Origin: UBA1858 sp045106935
GTDB taxonomy: Bacteria > Pseudomonadota > Gammaproteobacteria > UBA4575
Length of the DNA stretch: 64,000 nucleotides
Direction: 5' to 3'
Assembly (NCBI GenBank): GCA_045106935.1
Contig: JBGCFN010000016.1
Span: 52,208 to 116,207 of the forward strand
Part shown: positions 1 through 8,115 of the stretch, piece by piece
Position numbering within the stretch: position 1 is the stretch's first letter
Layout: every line of letters starts with the position of its first letter
Notes under the pieces: generated by a model
The model's database searches: none
Told to the model about the DNA's origin: nothing
Seen by the model: the letters and a program-made list of their open reading frames with translations, nothing else
Position numbers and translations under genes: made by a program

Positions 1-314
1 CCATTCGGACCCTGTGCTTCGAACGACATCCCAGCTTCTAAAGTATCTACACCCTGAAAGGCGGCTTTATCTACAACCTGCATAAGTTCAGGGACAACTT
101 CGCCATAGCCTTCAGCAGGCGCTACTTCCACTTTCATAGTGTCATCAACAACTTTTCCTACTAACGCTTTTTCCAAGCCAGGAATAATATTTCCAGCACC
201 ATGCAAATAAGATAAAGGTTCTGCACCTTCTGAACTATCTAGCACTTTTCCATCACTGTCAGTCAGCGTGTAATGCATGCTAACCACCATCTTATCTCCA
301 ATCATTAAAGACAT
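1..314 (-). CDS. slyD: FKBP-type peptidyl-prolyl isomerase, SlyD-like (partial, C-terminus outside window)
   Basis: The visible 104 residues form the start of a SlyD/FKBP-type prolyl isomerase: a DSDGKVLDSS turn, then HGAGNIIPGLEKAL, the FKBP-core signature, then the beginning of the flap insert (EGYGEVVPELMQ). These enzymes speed cis-trans isomerisation of prolyl bonds, and SlyD also acts as a chaperone and nickel-binding factor. The metal-binding His-rich tail, if present, lies outside the window. The ATG at 314 follows GGAG with a short spacer; a second ATG three codons on is less well placed. The gene reads off the left edge, and aqpZ on the same strand ends 29 bp upstream, so co-transcription is possible. 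Confidence 0.85.
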   Translation of the reverse strand, partial: MSLMIGDKMVVSMHYTLTDSDGKVLDSSEGAEPLSYLHGAGNIIPGLEKALVGKVVDDTMKVEVAPAEGYGEVVPELMQVVDKAAFQGVDTLEAGMSFEAQGPN

Positions 315-343
315 AATTTCTCCGTAAATACTATTTAAAAATT

Positions 344-1033
344 CTATCCATCTTCACAGCAAATACACTGATAAATCTTGGCACCTATGACAGCTCCCAC
401 AATGGGTGCTAGCCAAAACAGCCATAATTGATCGACCGCCCAATCACCTACATAAATCGCAACACCAGAACTACGAGCTGGGTTGACTGAAGTATTCGTC
501 ACAGGAATTGTAATCAAGTGAATCAAAGTTAAACATAAACCGATGGCGATTGGCGCCATGCCTGCAGGAGCACGTTTATCTGTCGCGCCCATGATGACAA
601 GTAAAAACATAGCCGTCATCACAATTTCCGCAACTAATGCGGCTTGCATTGAATAACCGCCAGGGGAATGCTGACCAAAACCATTTGAAGCAAAACCAGC
701 GCTTAAATTAAACTCTGGAGAACTACTAGCTATCACATAAAGCACTCCTCCCGCTGCTATAGCTCCAATTACTTGCGCAATAATATATGGGAGCAATTGC
801 TTAGCTTCGAATCGTCCACCGGCCCACAGGCCAATTGACACTGCCGGGTTTAAATGACATCCCGAGATATGTCCGATGGCGTAGGCCATCGTTAGCACTG
901 TCAGACCAAACGCTAAAGACACACCTAACAACCCTATACCAACATTTGGGAATCCCGCAGCAAGTACTGCACTACCACAACCCCCTAGTACTAACCAAAA
1001 TGTGCCTATTAATTCCGCTGCATATTTGTTCAT
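344..1033 (-). CDS. aqpZ: Aquaporin Z (water channel)
   Basis: A 229-residue MIP-family inner-membrane channel very close to E. coli AqpZ. Both pore motifs are present: NPA at 62-64 and NPAR at 184-187. The selectivity-filter set F42, H172, T181 and R187 matches a water-selective aquaporin rather than a glycerol facilitator, which would carry a wider, Gly/Asp-containing pore. Family landmarks such as SAVLAAGFP and ATDKRAPAG are conserved. The ATG at 1033 is chosen because GGGGAGGTG lies just upstream and the protein then begins like AqpZ; a longer reading from 1087 adds an unrelated 18-residue leader. The C-terminus has three cysteines (CICCEDG), unlike E. coli. Confidence 0.95.
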   Translation of the reverse strand: MNKYAAELIGTFWLVLGGCGSAVLAAGFPNVGIGLLGVSLAFGLTVLTMAYAIGHISGCHLNPAVSIGLWAGGRFEAKQLLPYIIAQVIGAIAAGGVLYVIASSSPEFNLSAGFASNGFGQHSPGGYSMQAALVAEIVMTAMFLLVIMGATDKRAPAGMAPIAIGLCLTLIHLITIPVTNTSVNPARSSGVAIYVGDWAVDQLWLFWLAPIVGAVIGAKIYQCICCEDG

Positions 1034-1115
1034 GGCGTTACACCTCCCCACATTTGCTAGTGAATTTCCGCCCATACCATACAGCAATCAGCTATTTCTC
1101 GCGAATTCTGAGTAT

Positions 1116-1568
1116 TTATTTTGAATAGTACTTACTGAGAAATTTATCTAGTTGATTAGCAAATGCTTGACGATCGCCTTTACTATAAGGAGCTTGGCCA
1201 CCAGATTGAACACCACTACCTCGCATAGTATCCATGAAATCACGCATATTCAGCTGAGCTTTAATTGTATTTACAGAATACATTTCACCACGAGGATTCA
1301 AAGCATGCGCTTGTTTATCAATCACTTCTGATGCCAGAGGAATATCGCTTGTAATGACTAAATCACCCAGCTGAGCCCTTTTAACAATTTCATTATCTGC
1401 CACATCAAATCCACTGGGCACTTGTAACATCTTAATATTCTTTAATAATGGAATACGGATGGCTTGATTTGCCACTAGAATCACTTCCACACCCGTGCGT
1501 TCAGCCGCTCGAAATAAAATGTCCTTAGCGGGGACGGGACAAGCATCTGCATCTACCCAAATTATCAT
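1116..1568 (-). CDS. yaiI: UPF0178/DUF188 family protein (YaiI/YqxD-like)
   Basis: A 150-residue protein of the widespread UPF0178 family. The opening IIWVDADACPVPAKDIL and the central VPSGFDVADNEIV are the family hallmarks, resembling the acidic metal-binding face of PIN-like nuclease folds. Its biochemical role is not established. Length is normal for the family. The C-terminal half contains the usual RGSGVQSGGQAPYSKGDRQAF block. It is transcribed leftwards and is divergent from bioD, with only 66 bp between the two starts, so their promoters must overlap. Family assignment is secure; function is unknown. Confidence 0.93.
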   Translation of the reverse strand: MIIWVDADACPVPAKDILFRAAERTGVEVILVANQAIRIPLLKNIKMLQVPSGFDVADNEIVKRAQLGDLVITSDIPLASEVIDKQAHALNPRGEMYSVNTIKAQLNMRDFMDTMRGSGVQSGGQAPYSKGDRQAFANQLDKFLSKYYSK

Positions 1569-1634
1569 TGTGCAATTTTTAACTTAAACTTTGTCATTGG
1601 AATCTTTAGTTCAGTCAGTTTACACTTTCACACA

Positions 1635-2321
1635 ATGAAAACACTTTTTATCACCGGCATAGACACCGGTATTGGCAAAACATATGTTGGCCGCATACTC
1701 GTTAAGGCATTAAATAAATCAGGATATTCTTGCGTCCCAAGGAAACCTGTGGAATCCGGTTGCGAGACAAGTAATGATGAATTAATTCCTGAGGATGCAC
1801 TAAAGTACTTTCATGCTGCTAATGAAAAAATACCTTTAGAAGAAATTTGCCCATACCGATATGAGCCACCCATATCACCTGAGCGCGCGATACGTTTAGC
1901 CAATGAAGTTGTAACCGTCAAAGATTTAGTCAATCGTTGCACGCCAGTCAACAACCCCGATTACTTGTTTATCGAAGGTGCTGGTGGATTTTACTCACCG
2001 TTATGTTCAGACGGACTCAATGCAGATCTAGCACAAAAACTCAAAGCCAACATGATATTGGTCGTGAAAGATCGATTAGGCTGCATCAATCAAGCATTAC
2101 TTAATATCGAAGCAATTAAGAATCGCAAACTTAAATTACTCGCCGTTGTATTAAACCAAACCCGCGAGCATGAAGAGTCATCTATGGATAATCTAGACGA
2201 TTTACGTATGCGCCTATCTATCCCCGTAATCCCTATTCCCAATATGGTTGATGCAGACCAGACCATGTTAGATATGCAATACAATGCTATTGATGAATTA
2301 TTAAGAATAATTCAGGCTTAA
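1635..2321 (+). CDS. bioD: Dethiobiotin synthetase
   Basis: A 228-residue BioD. It closes the ureido ring of 7,8-diaminopelargonate with CO2 and ATP to give dethiobiotin, the penultimate step of biotin synthesis. The P-loop GIDTGIGKT (8-16) is characteristic of BioD; KPVESGC supplies the following Lys and the substrate region, and EGAGGFYSPL is the conserved mid-protein segment. LAVVLNQ corresponds to the nucleotide-specificity region. It stands alone here, without bioA, bioB, bioF or bioC, so the rest of the pathway must be encoded elsewhere. The ATG at 1635 is the only sensible start. Confidence 0.95.
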   Translation: MKTLFITGIDTGIGKTYVGRILVKALNKSGYSCVPRKPVESGCETSNDELIPEDALKYFHAANEKIPLEEICPYRYEPPISPERAIRLANEVVTVKDLVNRCTPVNNPDYLFIEGAGGFYSPLCSDGLNADLAQKLKANMILVVKDRLGCINQALLNIEAIKNRKLKLLAVVLNQTREHEESSMDNLDDLRMRLSIPVIPIPNMVDADQTMLDMQYNAIDELLRIIQA

Positions 2322-2407
2322 CCAAACTTTGTAGTCATTTATTGCAAAATTTCCACAAATTCAATTTTTAGATTTTGCTGACATTAACAAAGAGATTAGC
2401 TAGCGCA

Positions 2408-2908
2408 TCACCCTGTTATTAGCTTATTAACCAGCGTGCCTACATTCATAATCAGCCCTCTCTCCTTAGGCAAAAAAATCCTGGGTTTGACATCAACCAA
2501 GCACAAAGTACCAATGTTTTTATTGCACTCCGATTGTAAGATGTAACTAATATAAGAACGTGAATTGGGCGCATTTGTCACTAGTGGATTTTTAAAAAAA
2601 CGAAGATCCATCTTTAAATCCGAAACTTCATATATTCGCTCAATAGGGTTCACTGATGTGATTTCACAAATCGCATGTGCACAAATAGAAATTTCTCGCG
2701 GCATTTGTTTCTCGTCGACACCAAATGCAGCTTTAAACCATTGTCTGTCTGCATCGATTAATGTCACAAGCACCATTGGCACTTTAACCTCTCGCGCAAG
2801 AAATCTAGTTGCCAACTCAAATCTCAAGTCTGGGGTCGTATCGAGGATATTCAGTGATCTCAGCGCGTCTAGCCGCGATGATTCATTTTCAGGAATGGGG
2901 CATATCAT
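2408..2908 (-). CDS. GAF-domain protein
   Basis: A 166-residue single-domain GAF protein. The beginning (ENESSRLDALRSLNILDTTPD) and the following VPMVLVTLIDADRQWFK stretch are typical of the GAF modules found in front of histidine kinases and diguanylate cyclases. Here the GAF stands alone with no output domain. CGHs or chromophore cysteines typical of phytochromes are not evident; C-A-H-A in SICAHAIC is the usual family motif. The likely role is small-molecule or redox sensing by interaction with a partner. The first ATG at 2908 is preferred over an upstream TTG at 2920. It converges with bioD and lies near MarR and BLUF genes, but no functional tie is proven. Confidence 0.8.
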   Translation of the reverse strand: MICPIPENESSRLDALRSLNILDTTPDLRFELATRFLAREVKVPMVLVTLIDADRQWFKAAFGVDEKQMPREISICAHAICEITSVNPIERIYEVSDLKMDLRFFKNPLVTNAPNSRSYISYILQSECNKNIGTLCLVDVKPRIFLPKERGLIMNVGTLVNKLITG

Positions 2909-3065
2909 TATTGAAGGCAATTCAGCATATAACTTGACTATATCAATAAATCATAGCACAAGATTGACTTATTTAGGAATGACGCCTAATGGAAGATCAA
3001 ATGCTAAGATTTAACCTTATTTAATAGCAAATACTATCGTCTTTAGTTGATATTGAATCAACACT

Positions 3066-3395
3066 TTAACCTTTTTCAATTTTGTTAAATATTGATTTTA
3101 AGATCCGGGATCCATTCGCAGTAACTTGAAGATTTATAACTCTTTTATCCACTTTATTATAAATACATTTCAACAAATTATTATTATTTAAAATTTTTAT
3201 TTTTCTGGAAACAATAGCTGGCTCCATATGTAATGACCGACTAATTTCAGTCGATGTAATATTTTTTTTAATTGAAATTATCCTTAGAATTTCTAATTCA
3301 TTAAATGTAATTCCATATGTTTTTGCATACCCCATATATAGCTCACGCATTTTTCGCGTTCTAATTGCCAAGTTGAAAGCTTGCTCAGAATTCAT
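3066..3395 (-). CDS. Short MarR-family winged-helix regulator
   Basis: A 109-residue winged-helix protein. Residues about 30-95 carry the MarR-type HTH (ITSTEISRSLHMEPAIVSRKIKIL) followed by the beta-wing ending in NLQVTANG. MarR proteins are usually 135-160 residues and dimerise through their first and last helices; here the C-terminal helices are almost absent, so the protein is either a compact variant or truncated. Its DNA is visibly richer in A+T than neighbouring genes, hinting at recent acquisition. Two perfect inverted repeats lie 38 and 53 bp upstream of the start and are candidate binding sites. Target and ligand are unknown. Confidence 0.75.
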   Translation of the reverse strand: MNSEQAFNLAIRTRKMRELYMGYAKTYGITFNELEILRIISIKKNITSTEISRSLHMEPAIVSRKIKILNNNNLLKCIYNKVDKRVINLQVTANGSRILKSIFNKIEKG

Positions 3396-3432
3396 CGAGT
3401 CTCCTCTTACCCTATTTCACTCACAGCAATAG

Positions 3433-3448
3433 ATTGCTTGTAAGCAAT
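3433..3448. promoter_or_regulatory. Inverted repeat upstream of marR-like gene (ATTGCTT-GT-AAGCAAT)
   Basis: A perfect 16-bp inverted repeat with 7-bp arms and a 2-bp centre, 38 bp upstream of the MarR start. MarR dimers typically bind 16-20 bp palindromes near their own promoters, so autoregulation is the simplest reading. That is inference; no promoter element was located with confidence. Confidence 0.45.
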
Positions 3449-3461
3449 TTGATTTATCAAA
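3448..3461. promoter_or_regulatory. Second inverted repeat (TTTGAT-TT-ATCAAA)
   Basis: A perfect 14-bp inverted repeat with 6-bp arms, abutting the first palindrome and sharing its last base. The two have different sequences, so they may serve different regulators, or the second may be a half-degenerate copy. AT-rich sequence makes short palindromes more likely by chance. Confidence 0.35.
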
Positions 3462-3780
3462 TGATTATTACTCCACGATCCCTACATGGGCTAAGTAGGA
3501 AAGAATTTTAGAGTAGATATGATGTGTGTCAGACCCTTACGCTAATCGTATTTCCGTCGACTGGGGATTTACTGTTTAGGCAAGGTTTGTCCAGTGAGTA
3601 TACATGTTTGTACATGACATAATAGCATTTAGACAACAACATTCTAACGCCATATTGCGGTTGTTTGAATAATATTGTTAGCCTTATACCTAATATATAT
3701 AGCCATAAATCCGTTGAGGGCTAAAGTTTTTTGTCGCGCTGCCGATACGCTTATTGTGTTAATGGATATATAGGAAACGT

Positions 3781-4227
3781 ATGGAAAACAGCATTCATCA
3801 ACTTGTGTATATAAGCGCAGCCGAACATGATTTTACAGAAGCTGAGTTACAGGAACTATTAACCAAAGCTCGTAAAAATAATCACAGCCTCAATATAAGT
3901 GGCATGCTACTTTTTCATGAAGGCTCTTTCATTCAAGCACTAGAGGGCAATAAAGACAGTGTTAATCGCCTATATAACAAAATTGCCGAAGATAAACGAC
4001 ATTCCGAAACTCGTGTATTGTACAGAGGAGATCAAAAAGAAAGAGATTTTGACACATGGTCAATGGGTTTTTACCGTTCTGACCAAAGTAGTGCAGTAAA
4101 CCTGGACGGCTTTCATCAATTCTTACGTTCGGGCTTTAAAAATGATCCACGCATAGACGAAAGTCGTGCACGTAAAGCTTTACTTCAATTTAGGGATGGC
4201 AGTTGGCACCAAAATGTAGACGCTTAA
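3781..4227 (+). CDS. BLUF-domain blue-light photoreceptor
   Basis: A 148-residue short BLUF protein that should bind FAD. The light-switch residues are present: Y10 (in LVYISAA), N38 (in NISGMLL) and Q52 (in FIQALEG), matching Tyr21, Asn45 and Gln63 of AppA. W93 and M95 in DTWSMGF match the Trp/Met pair of the fifth strand. The roughly 50 residues after the core are helical, as in other short BLUF proteins that act on separate partners. There is no attached GGDEF, EAL or cyclase domain. It is divergent from the MarR gene, and a GAF protein lies further on. A strong terminator follows it, so it is probably a single-gene unit. The partner is unknown. Confidence 0.92.
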   Translation: MENSIHQLVYISAAEHDFTEAELQELLTKARKNNHSLNISGMLLFHEGSFIQALEGNKDSVNRLYNKIAEDKRHSETRVLYRGDQKERDFDTWSMGFYRSDQSSAVNLDGFHQFLRSGFKNDPRIDESRARKALLQFRDGSWHQNVDA

Positions 4228-4247
4228 CCAATACTCTTTACACACAC

Positions 4248-4274
4248 AAAAGCCCGCATTCGCGGGCTTTTTTT
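4248..4274 (+). terminator. Intrinsic terminator, probably bidirectional
   Basis: A GC-rich stem AGCCCGC/GCGGGCT with a 4-base loop, flanked by AAAA on the left and a run of T on the right. It sits between the convergent BLUF and aldolase genes, and the A-run lets it serve the leftward fba operon as well. Confidence 0.9.
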
Positions 4275-4291
4275 AAACATCTGCAAATTAC

Positions 4292-5311
4292 CTATGCAGC
4301 TTTTTCAGCATCTGCAGAATAATCCCCTAATGCTGCTTTTCCGTTGCTACGAGCACGTTGCAGTAATACCTTCTGCGCTGCATTGACATTAGCTGAATCA
4401 CCAGCCCACGCAGTCATTGATGCATGCTGTAATGCGCGACCATAAGAGAAGGTTAATCCCCAAGGCAAATCAATACCTAAGTTATGCATCGCATTTAAGT
4501 GTGAACTTGCTTCTTCATCTGATTGACCACCAGATAAGAATGCAATTCCAGGCACATTAGCCGGCACAGTATTTAATAGACAACGTACGGTTTCTTTTGC
4601 CACTGTTTCAACATCTGCTCTATTGCTAGTACTAGCACCAGAAACTACCATGCTTGGCTTCAAGATCATGCCTTCCATTAATACGCCCTGATTTCGTAAA
4701 TGCTGAAAAGTAATTCGTTGTGCGAGTTCAGTGACTTCGTAACTGCGCTCAATCGAATGTGTACCATCCATTAAAACTTCGGGTTCAACTATTGGCACAA
4801 TGCCCGCTTCTTGACTGAGTTTTGCATAGCGCGCTAATGCGTGTGCATTAGCTTCTATACACGCCCAGCTAGGAATATGTTCACCAATAGTTATCACCGC
4901 ACGCCATTTAGAAAAACGTGCACCCAAATCATAGTATTCATTTAGTCGAGCGCGAAGACCATCCAGACCTTCTGTGACTTTTTCATCGCTATGCCCTGCT
5001 AGTGGATGTGCACCAGCATCGACTTTAATGCCAGGGATAATCCCATTATCACTCAAGTATTTAGGAAAAGGGGTACCGTCTAAAAGTGTTTGACGAATTG
5101 TTTCATCAAACAAAATCGCCCCACTGATATAATCGGAAAGACCTTCAGTGGTCACCAACATGTCACGATACGCTTGTCGCATCTCTTCCGTCTCAGGAAT
5201 GCCTAAGGCTTTAAATCGCTTACCACAGGTTGGATGACTCTCATCCATTGCTAAGATGCCTTTGCCTGGCGCGACCATCGCTTTTGCTATTTGCTTTAAC
5301 TCTTCGCTCAC
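4292..5311 (-). CDS. fba: Class I fructose-bisphosphate aldolase
   Basis: A Schiff-base aldolase of the eukaryote-like class I family, splitting fructose 1,6-bisphosphate (or condensing triose phosphates). The Schiff-base lysine is in MILKPSMV (K218 from this start). The second active-site lysine is in FSKWRAV (K135), and the glutamates are in VEPEVL (E176, E178). GKGILAMDES near the N-terminus is also canonical. AAGGA lies nine bases before the GTG at 5311, giving MSEELKQIAKAMVAPGK; an upstream GTG at 5320 touches the AAGGA directly and is less likely. It is the last gene of the leftward tkt-gap-pgk-pyk-fba run, 93 bp after pyk. Confidence 0.93.
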   Translation of the reverse strand: MSEELKQIAKAMVAPGKGILAMDESHPTCGKRFKALGIPETEEMRQAYRDMLVTTEGLSDYISGAILFDETIRQTLLDGTPFPKYLSDNGIIPGIKVDAGAHPLAGHSDEKVTEGLDGLRARLNEYYDLGARFSKWRAVITIGEHIPSWACIEANAHALARYAKLSQEAGIVPIVEPEVLMDGTHSIERSYEVTELAQRITFQHLRNQGVLMEGMILKPSMVVSGASTSNRADVETVAKETVRCLLNTVPANVPGIAFLSGGQSDEEASSHLNAMHNLGIDLPWGLTFSYGRALQHASMTAWAGDSANVNAAQKVLLQRARSNGKAALGDYSADAEKAA

Positions 5312-5404
5312 TTTGTGCACTCCTTAAAAAAATTTGCCGATATTCTACCTTAAATAAATTATGTATCGCCGTGACTAAAAGCGCAAAATTAGAGGCTAGT
5401 GTGA

Positions 5405-6871
5405 CTAGTCCTGATTGTGCTCTGGGTCATCTTCCTCTTCGACCATATGCCCAACCCGAAGCACTTTCATGGCATTGGTGCCACCATCCACGCCCATCAG
5501 GTCGCCTTTTGTAAGAATCACGAGATCATTATCTTCTACTTCATGACAGTTTTTGAGTACCGTGACGGCCGCATGGTTCACTTGCGCATGAGTCTTGCCT
5601 AAAAAATTCATCGGCGCTGGAAATACGCCTTTATATAAAGTAACACGACGCAGTGTTTTCATATGGCGCGTAAGCGCATAGATAGGAATGGACGACGTTA
5701 TTCTCGACATCCACAGTGCTGTCGAACCTGATTCTGTTAATGCGGCAATAGCCGCTACATTCAAATGATTTGCCAAATATACAGCCGCCATCGCAATACC
5801 TTCATCAACACGATCACAAGACACTTCGCTACGACGGGTGTGGCGTTGTGCTTCTTGCTTTTCCGAGGCACGACAAATTCGGCTCATCGCTTTAACAACT
5901 TCTATTGGGAATTCGCCAACAGCGGTCTCACCTGAAAGCATAACTGCATCGGTTCCATCTAAGACAGCATTGGCAACATCTGATACTTCTGCACGCGTGG
6001 GAATGGGGCTATGTACCATAGACTCCATCATCTGTGTCGCGGTAATCGCGATACAATTTGTTTTTTGTGCTTTATTGATTAACATTTTTTGTACTGCGGG
6101 CACTTCCGCATCACCGATTTCTACGCCTAAGTCGCCACGTGCAATCATAATTGCTTCAGTGCATGCTAATATATCATCGATATTTTCTAACGCCTCAATT
6201 GTCTCAATCTTTGCAACAATTGAAATGTCGCTATTTTGTTGCTTGAGCAATTCTCTGACTTGATTAATATCCTCAACACTCTTAATAAAAGACGCGGCTA
6301 TATAATCCAAATCAAGTTCGTGCACATAAGTGATATCTTTGATGTCTTTTTCTGTAATACATTCTGCAGATAATCCACCGCCTTTGCGATTCATTCCTTT
6401 GTTGCTAGATAATTCACCACCCGCTAAAACCGTGGTTTTAATTACCTGGCCATCGATTGCATCAATCTTTAATGCAACGCGCCCATCATCAAGTAGCAGG
6501 ATGTCGCCAGCAGACACATCATTAATAAGACCTTTATATGTAAAGCCTATGACCTCTTGCGTGCCTGACTCCAAGTCTAAATCTGCATCTAAATTAAATT
6601 TATCACCAACCTTCAATACAATCTTATTATTGATAAAGCGACCAATTCGCAATTTAGCACCTTGCAAATCACCAAGTATGCCGACGTTATAACTTTTTTC
6701 TTCACTTATTCTTCTCACCATTTCTACACGACGCTTATGTTCTTCCATCGTGCCATGCGAGAAATTTAATCGCACAAGATCAATACCTGCATCAATCAGT
6801 TTTGACATCACCTGCTCATCGTCAGTCGCAGGGCCTAACGTGATAATTATTTTGGTGCGTCGATGCATCAT
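5405..6871 (-). CDS. pyk: Pyruvate kinase
   Basis: A 488-residue pyruvate kinase, transferring phosphate from phosphoenolpyruvate to ADP. It opens with RRTKIIITLGPATDD, contains the active-site ARGDLGVEIG with the catalytic acid region, TATQMMESM, and the DGTDAVMLSGETA segment, then the C-terminal allosteric domain. The first ATG overlaps the pgk stop by four bases (ATGA), indicating translational coupling; a second ATG follows immediately. The gene lies between pgk and fba in the leftward operon. The last residues are acidic and His/Asn-rich (EEEDDPEHNQD), a mild extension. Confidence 0.95.
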   Translation of the reverse strand: MMHRRTKIIITLGPATDDEQVMSKLIDAGIDLVRLNFSHGTMEEHKRRVEMVRRISEEKSYNVGILGDLQGAKLRIGRFINNKIVLKVGDKFNLDADLDLESGTQEVIGFTYKGLINDVSAGDILLLDDGRVALKIDAIDGQVIKTTVLAGGELSSNKGMNRKGGGLSAECITEKDIKDITYVHELDLDYIAASFIKSVEDINQVRELLKQQNSDISIVAKIETIEALENIDDILACTEAIMIARGDLGVEIGDAEVPAVQKMLINKAQKTNCIAITATQMMESMVHSPIPTRAEVSDVANAVLDGTDAVMLSGETAVGEFPIEVVKAMSRICRASEKQEAQRHTRRSEVSCDRVDEGIAMAAVYLANHLNVAAIAALTESGSTALWMSRITSSIPIYALTRHMKTLRRVTLYKGVFPAPMNFLGKTHAQVNHAAVTVLKNCHEVEDNDLVILTKGDLMGVDGGTNAMKVLRVGHMVEEEDDPEHNQD

Positions 6872-8061
6872 AAGCGTTGCTTTCCTTGTGCGCGTTGCTG
6901 AAGAATATCTACCGCAGGCAATAATTTCCCTTCAAGAAATTCGAGAAATGCACCACCACCGGTAGAGATGTATGAAATATTGTTTGCTACTTTAAACTTA
7001 TCAATTGCGGCAACAGTATCTCCACCGCCAGCAATTGAAAATGCATTACTTGTTGCTATTGCTTCTGATAATGATTTTGTTGCGCCTGCAAATTGTGGAA
7101 ACTCAAATACCCCTAATGGTCCATTCCAAACAATTGTGCCTGCAGCCTGCATGACACCACTTAAATGTGCGGCACTATCAGGCCCAATATCTAAAATCAT
7201 GTCATCGTCATCAATATCTTGTACCGCCTTTGTTACAGCCGATGCGCTTTCTGAAAATTCTTTTGCGCACACCACATCCGTTGGGATGGGAATGTCTGCT
7301 CCACGCTGCTTTGCTTTTTCAATCAACTGTTTAGCCACATCCACTAAATCTGCTTCATACAACGACTTCCCAACAGAAAATCCGGCTGCTGCAATAAAAG
7401 TATTAGCAATACCCCCACCGACAACCAGCTGATCTACTTTATCAATCAATTGTTCTAGTAAAGTTAATTTTGTAGACACTTTCGAGCCACCAACAATAGC
7501 TACCATTGGACGTTTTGGATTTTCCAACCCTTTAGCTAAAGCTTCTAATTCTGCTGCTAACAATGGCCCTGCACATGCTGCAGCCGCAAATTTTGCCACA
7601 CCATATGTAGACGCCTGGGCACGATGCGCGGTGCCAAATGCATCCATCACGAACACGTCACACAAAGCCGCCATTTTTTTAGCTAATGCGTCCTCACATT
7701 TTTTTTCGCCCGCTAAGAATCGTACATTTTCACATAGCACTATTTCACCTGGTGACACGTGACACCCATCAACCCAATCTTTTACCAAAGGCACATTTTG
7801 TCCCAATGCCTCCGCCAACATATCTGCTACGGGTTGAAGGCTATATTTATTGTCAGGGACACCTTCAGTTGGACGACCCAGATGAGACATCACCATAACG
7901 GCAGCCCCTTTAGTTAACGCGAGCTTTAATGTGGGTAATGATGCGCGGATTCTTGCATCATTACTAATAATGCCATCTTTTATTGGCACATTTAGATCTT
8001 GGCGAATTAGGAGTCGGCAGTTTGCCAACTCCATCTCTACCATTGTTAATACATTTGACAT
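6868..8061 (-). CDS. pgk: Phosphoglycerate kinase
   Basis: A 397-residue Pgk interconverting 1,3-bisphosphoglycerate and 3-phosphoglycerate with ADP/ATP. Motifs in order: RQDLNVP near residue 20, SHLGRP, VGGSKVSTK, WNGPLGVFE and the nucleotide-binding GGGDTVAAI near the end. Length is normal for the bacterial enzyme. It lies 54 bp after gap and overlaps pyk by four bases, so it is central in the operon. No strong ribosome-binding site precedes the ATG at 8061. A second in-frame ATG six codons later is possible but would not change the fold. Confidence 0.96.
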   Translation of the reverse strand: MSNVLTMVEMELANCRLLIRQDLNVPIKDGIISNDARIRASLPTLKLALTKGAAVMVMSHLGRPTEGVPDNKYSLQPVADMLAEALGQNVPLVKDWVDGCHVSPGEIVLCENVRFLAGEKKCEDALAKKMAALCDVFVMDAFGTAHRAQASTYGVAKFAAAACAGPLLAAELEALAKGLENPKRPMVAIVGGSKVSTKLTLLEQLIDKVDQLVVGGGIANTFIAAAGFSVGKSLYEADLVDVAKQLIEKAKQRGADIPIPTDVVCAKEFSESASAVTKAVQDIDDDDMILDIGPDSAAHLSGVMQAAGTIVWNGPLGVFEFPQFAGATKSLSEAIATSNAFSIAGGGDTVAAIDKFKVANNISYISTGGGAFLEFLEGKLLPAVDILQQRAQGKQRL

Positions 8062-8115
8062 GCTGCTTATTTAGATAACACGACTATTAATGAATTTGTT
8101 ACAGGCAATAAACAA

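Larger units (their letters stand above)
3396..3780. other. 385-bp intergenic region between divergent MarR and BLUF genes
   Basis: No credible coding sequence or structured RNA gene is visible. The MarR-proximal end holds two adjacent palindromes (3433-3448 and 3448-3461). Farther right is a shorter repeat, CATGT-TTGT-ACATG (3603-3616). A GGCTA-type weak stem followed by TTTTTT occurs near 3702-3740 but is too weak to call a terminator. The BLUF start is preceded by AGGA at a good distance. The region is long enough for independent promoters for both genes. Confidence 0.5.

Noticed and set aside
2565..3014. 149-codon rightward frame overlapping the GAF gene
   Set aside because: It is antisense to a well-supported GAF protein, has no recognisable motif and starts inside that gene; the GAF frame explains the sequence.
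3702..3740. Weak TAGCC/GGCTA stem followed by TTTTTT before BLUF
   Set aside because: Five-bp stem with a 14-base loop and an intervening AAAG; too weak for a terminator or small RNA.
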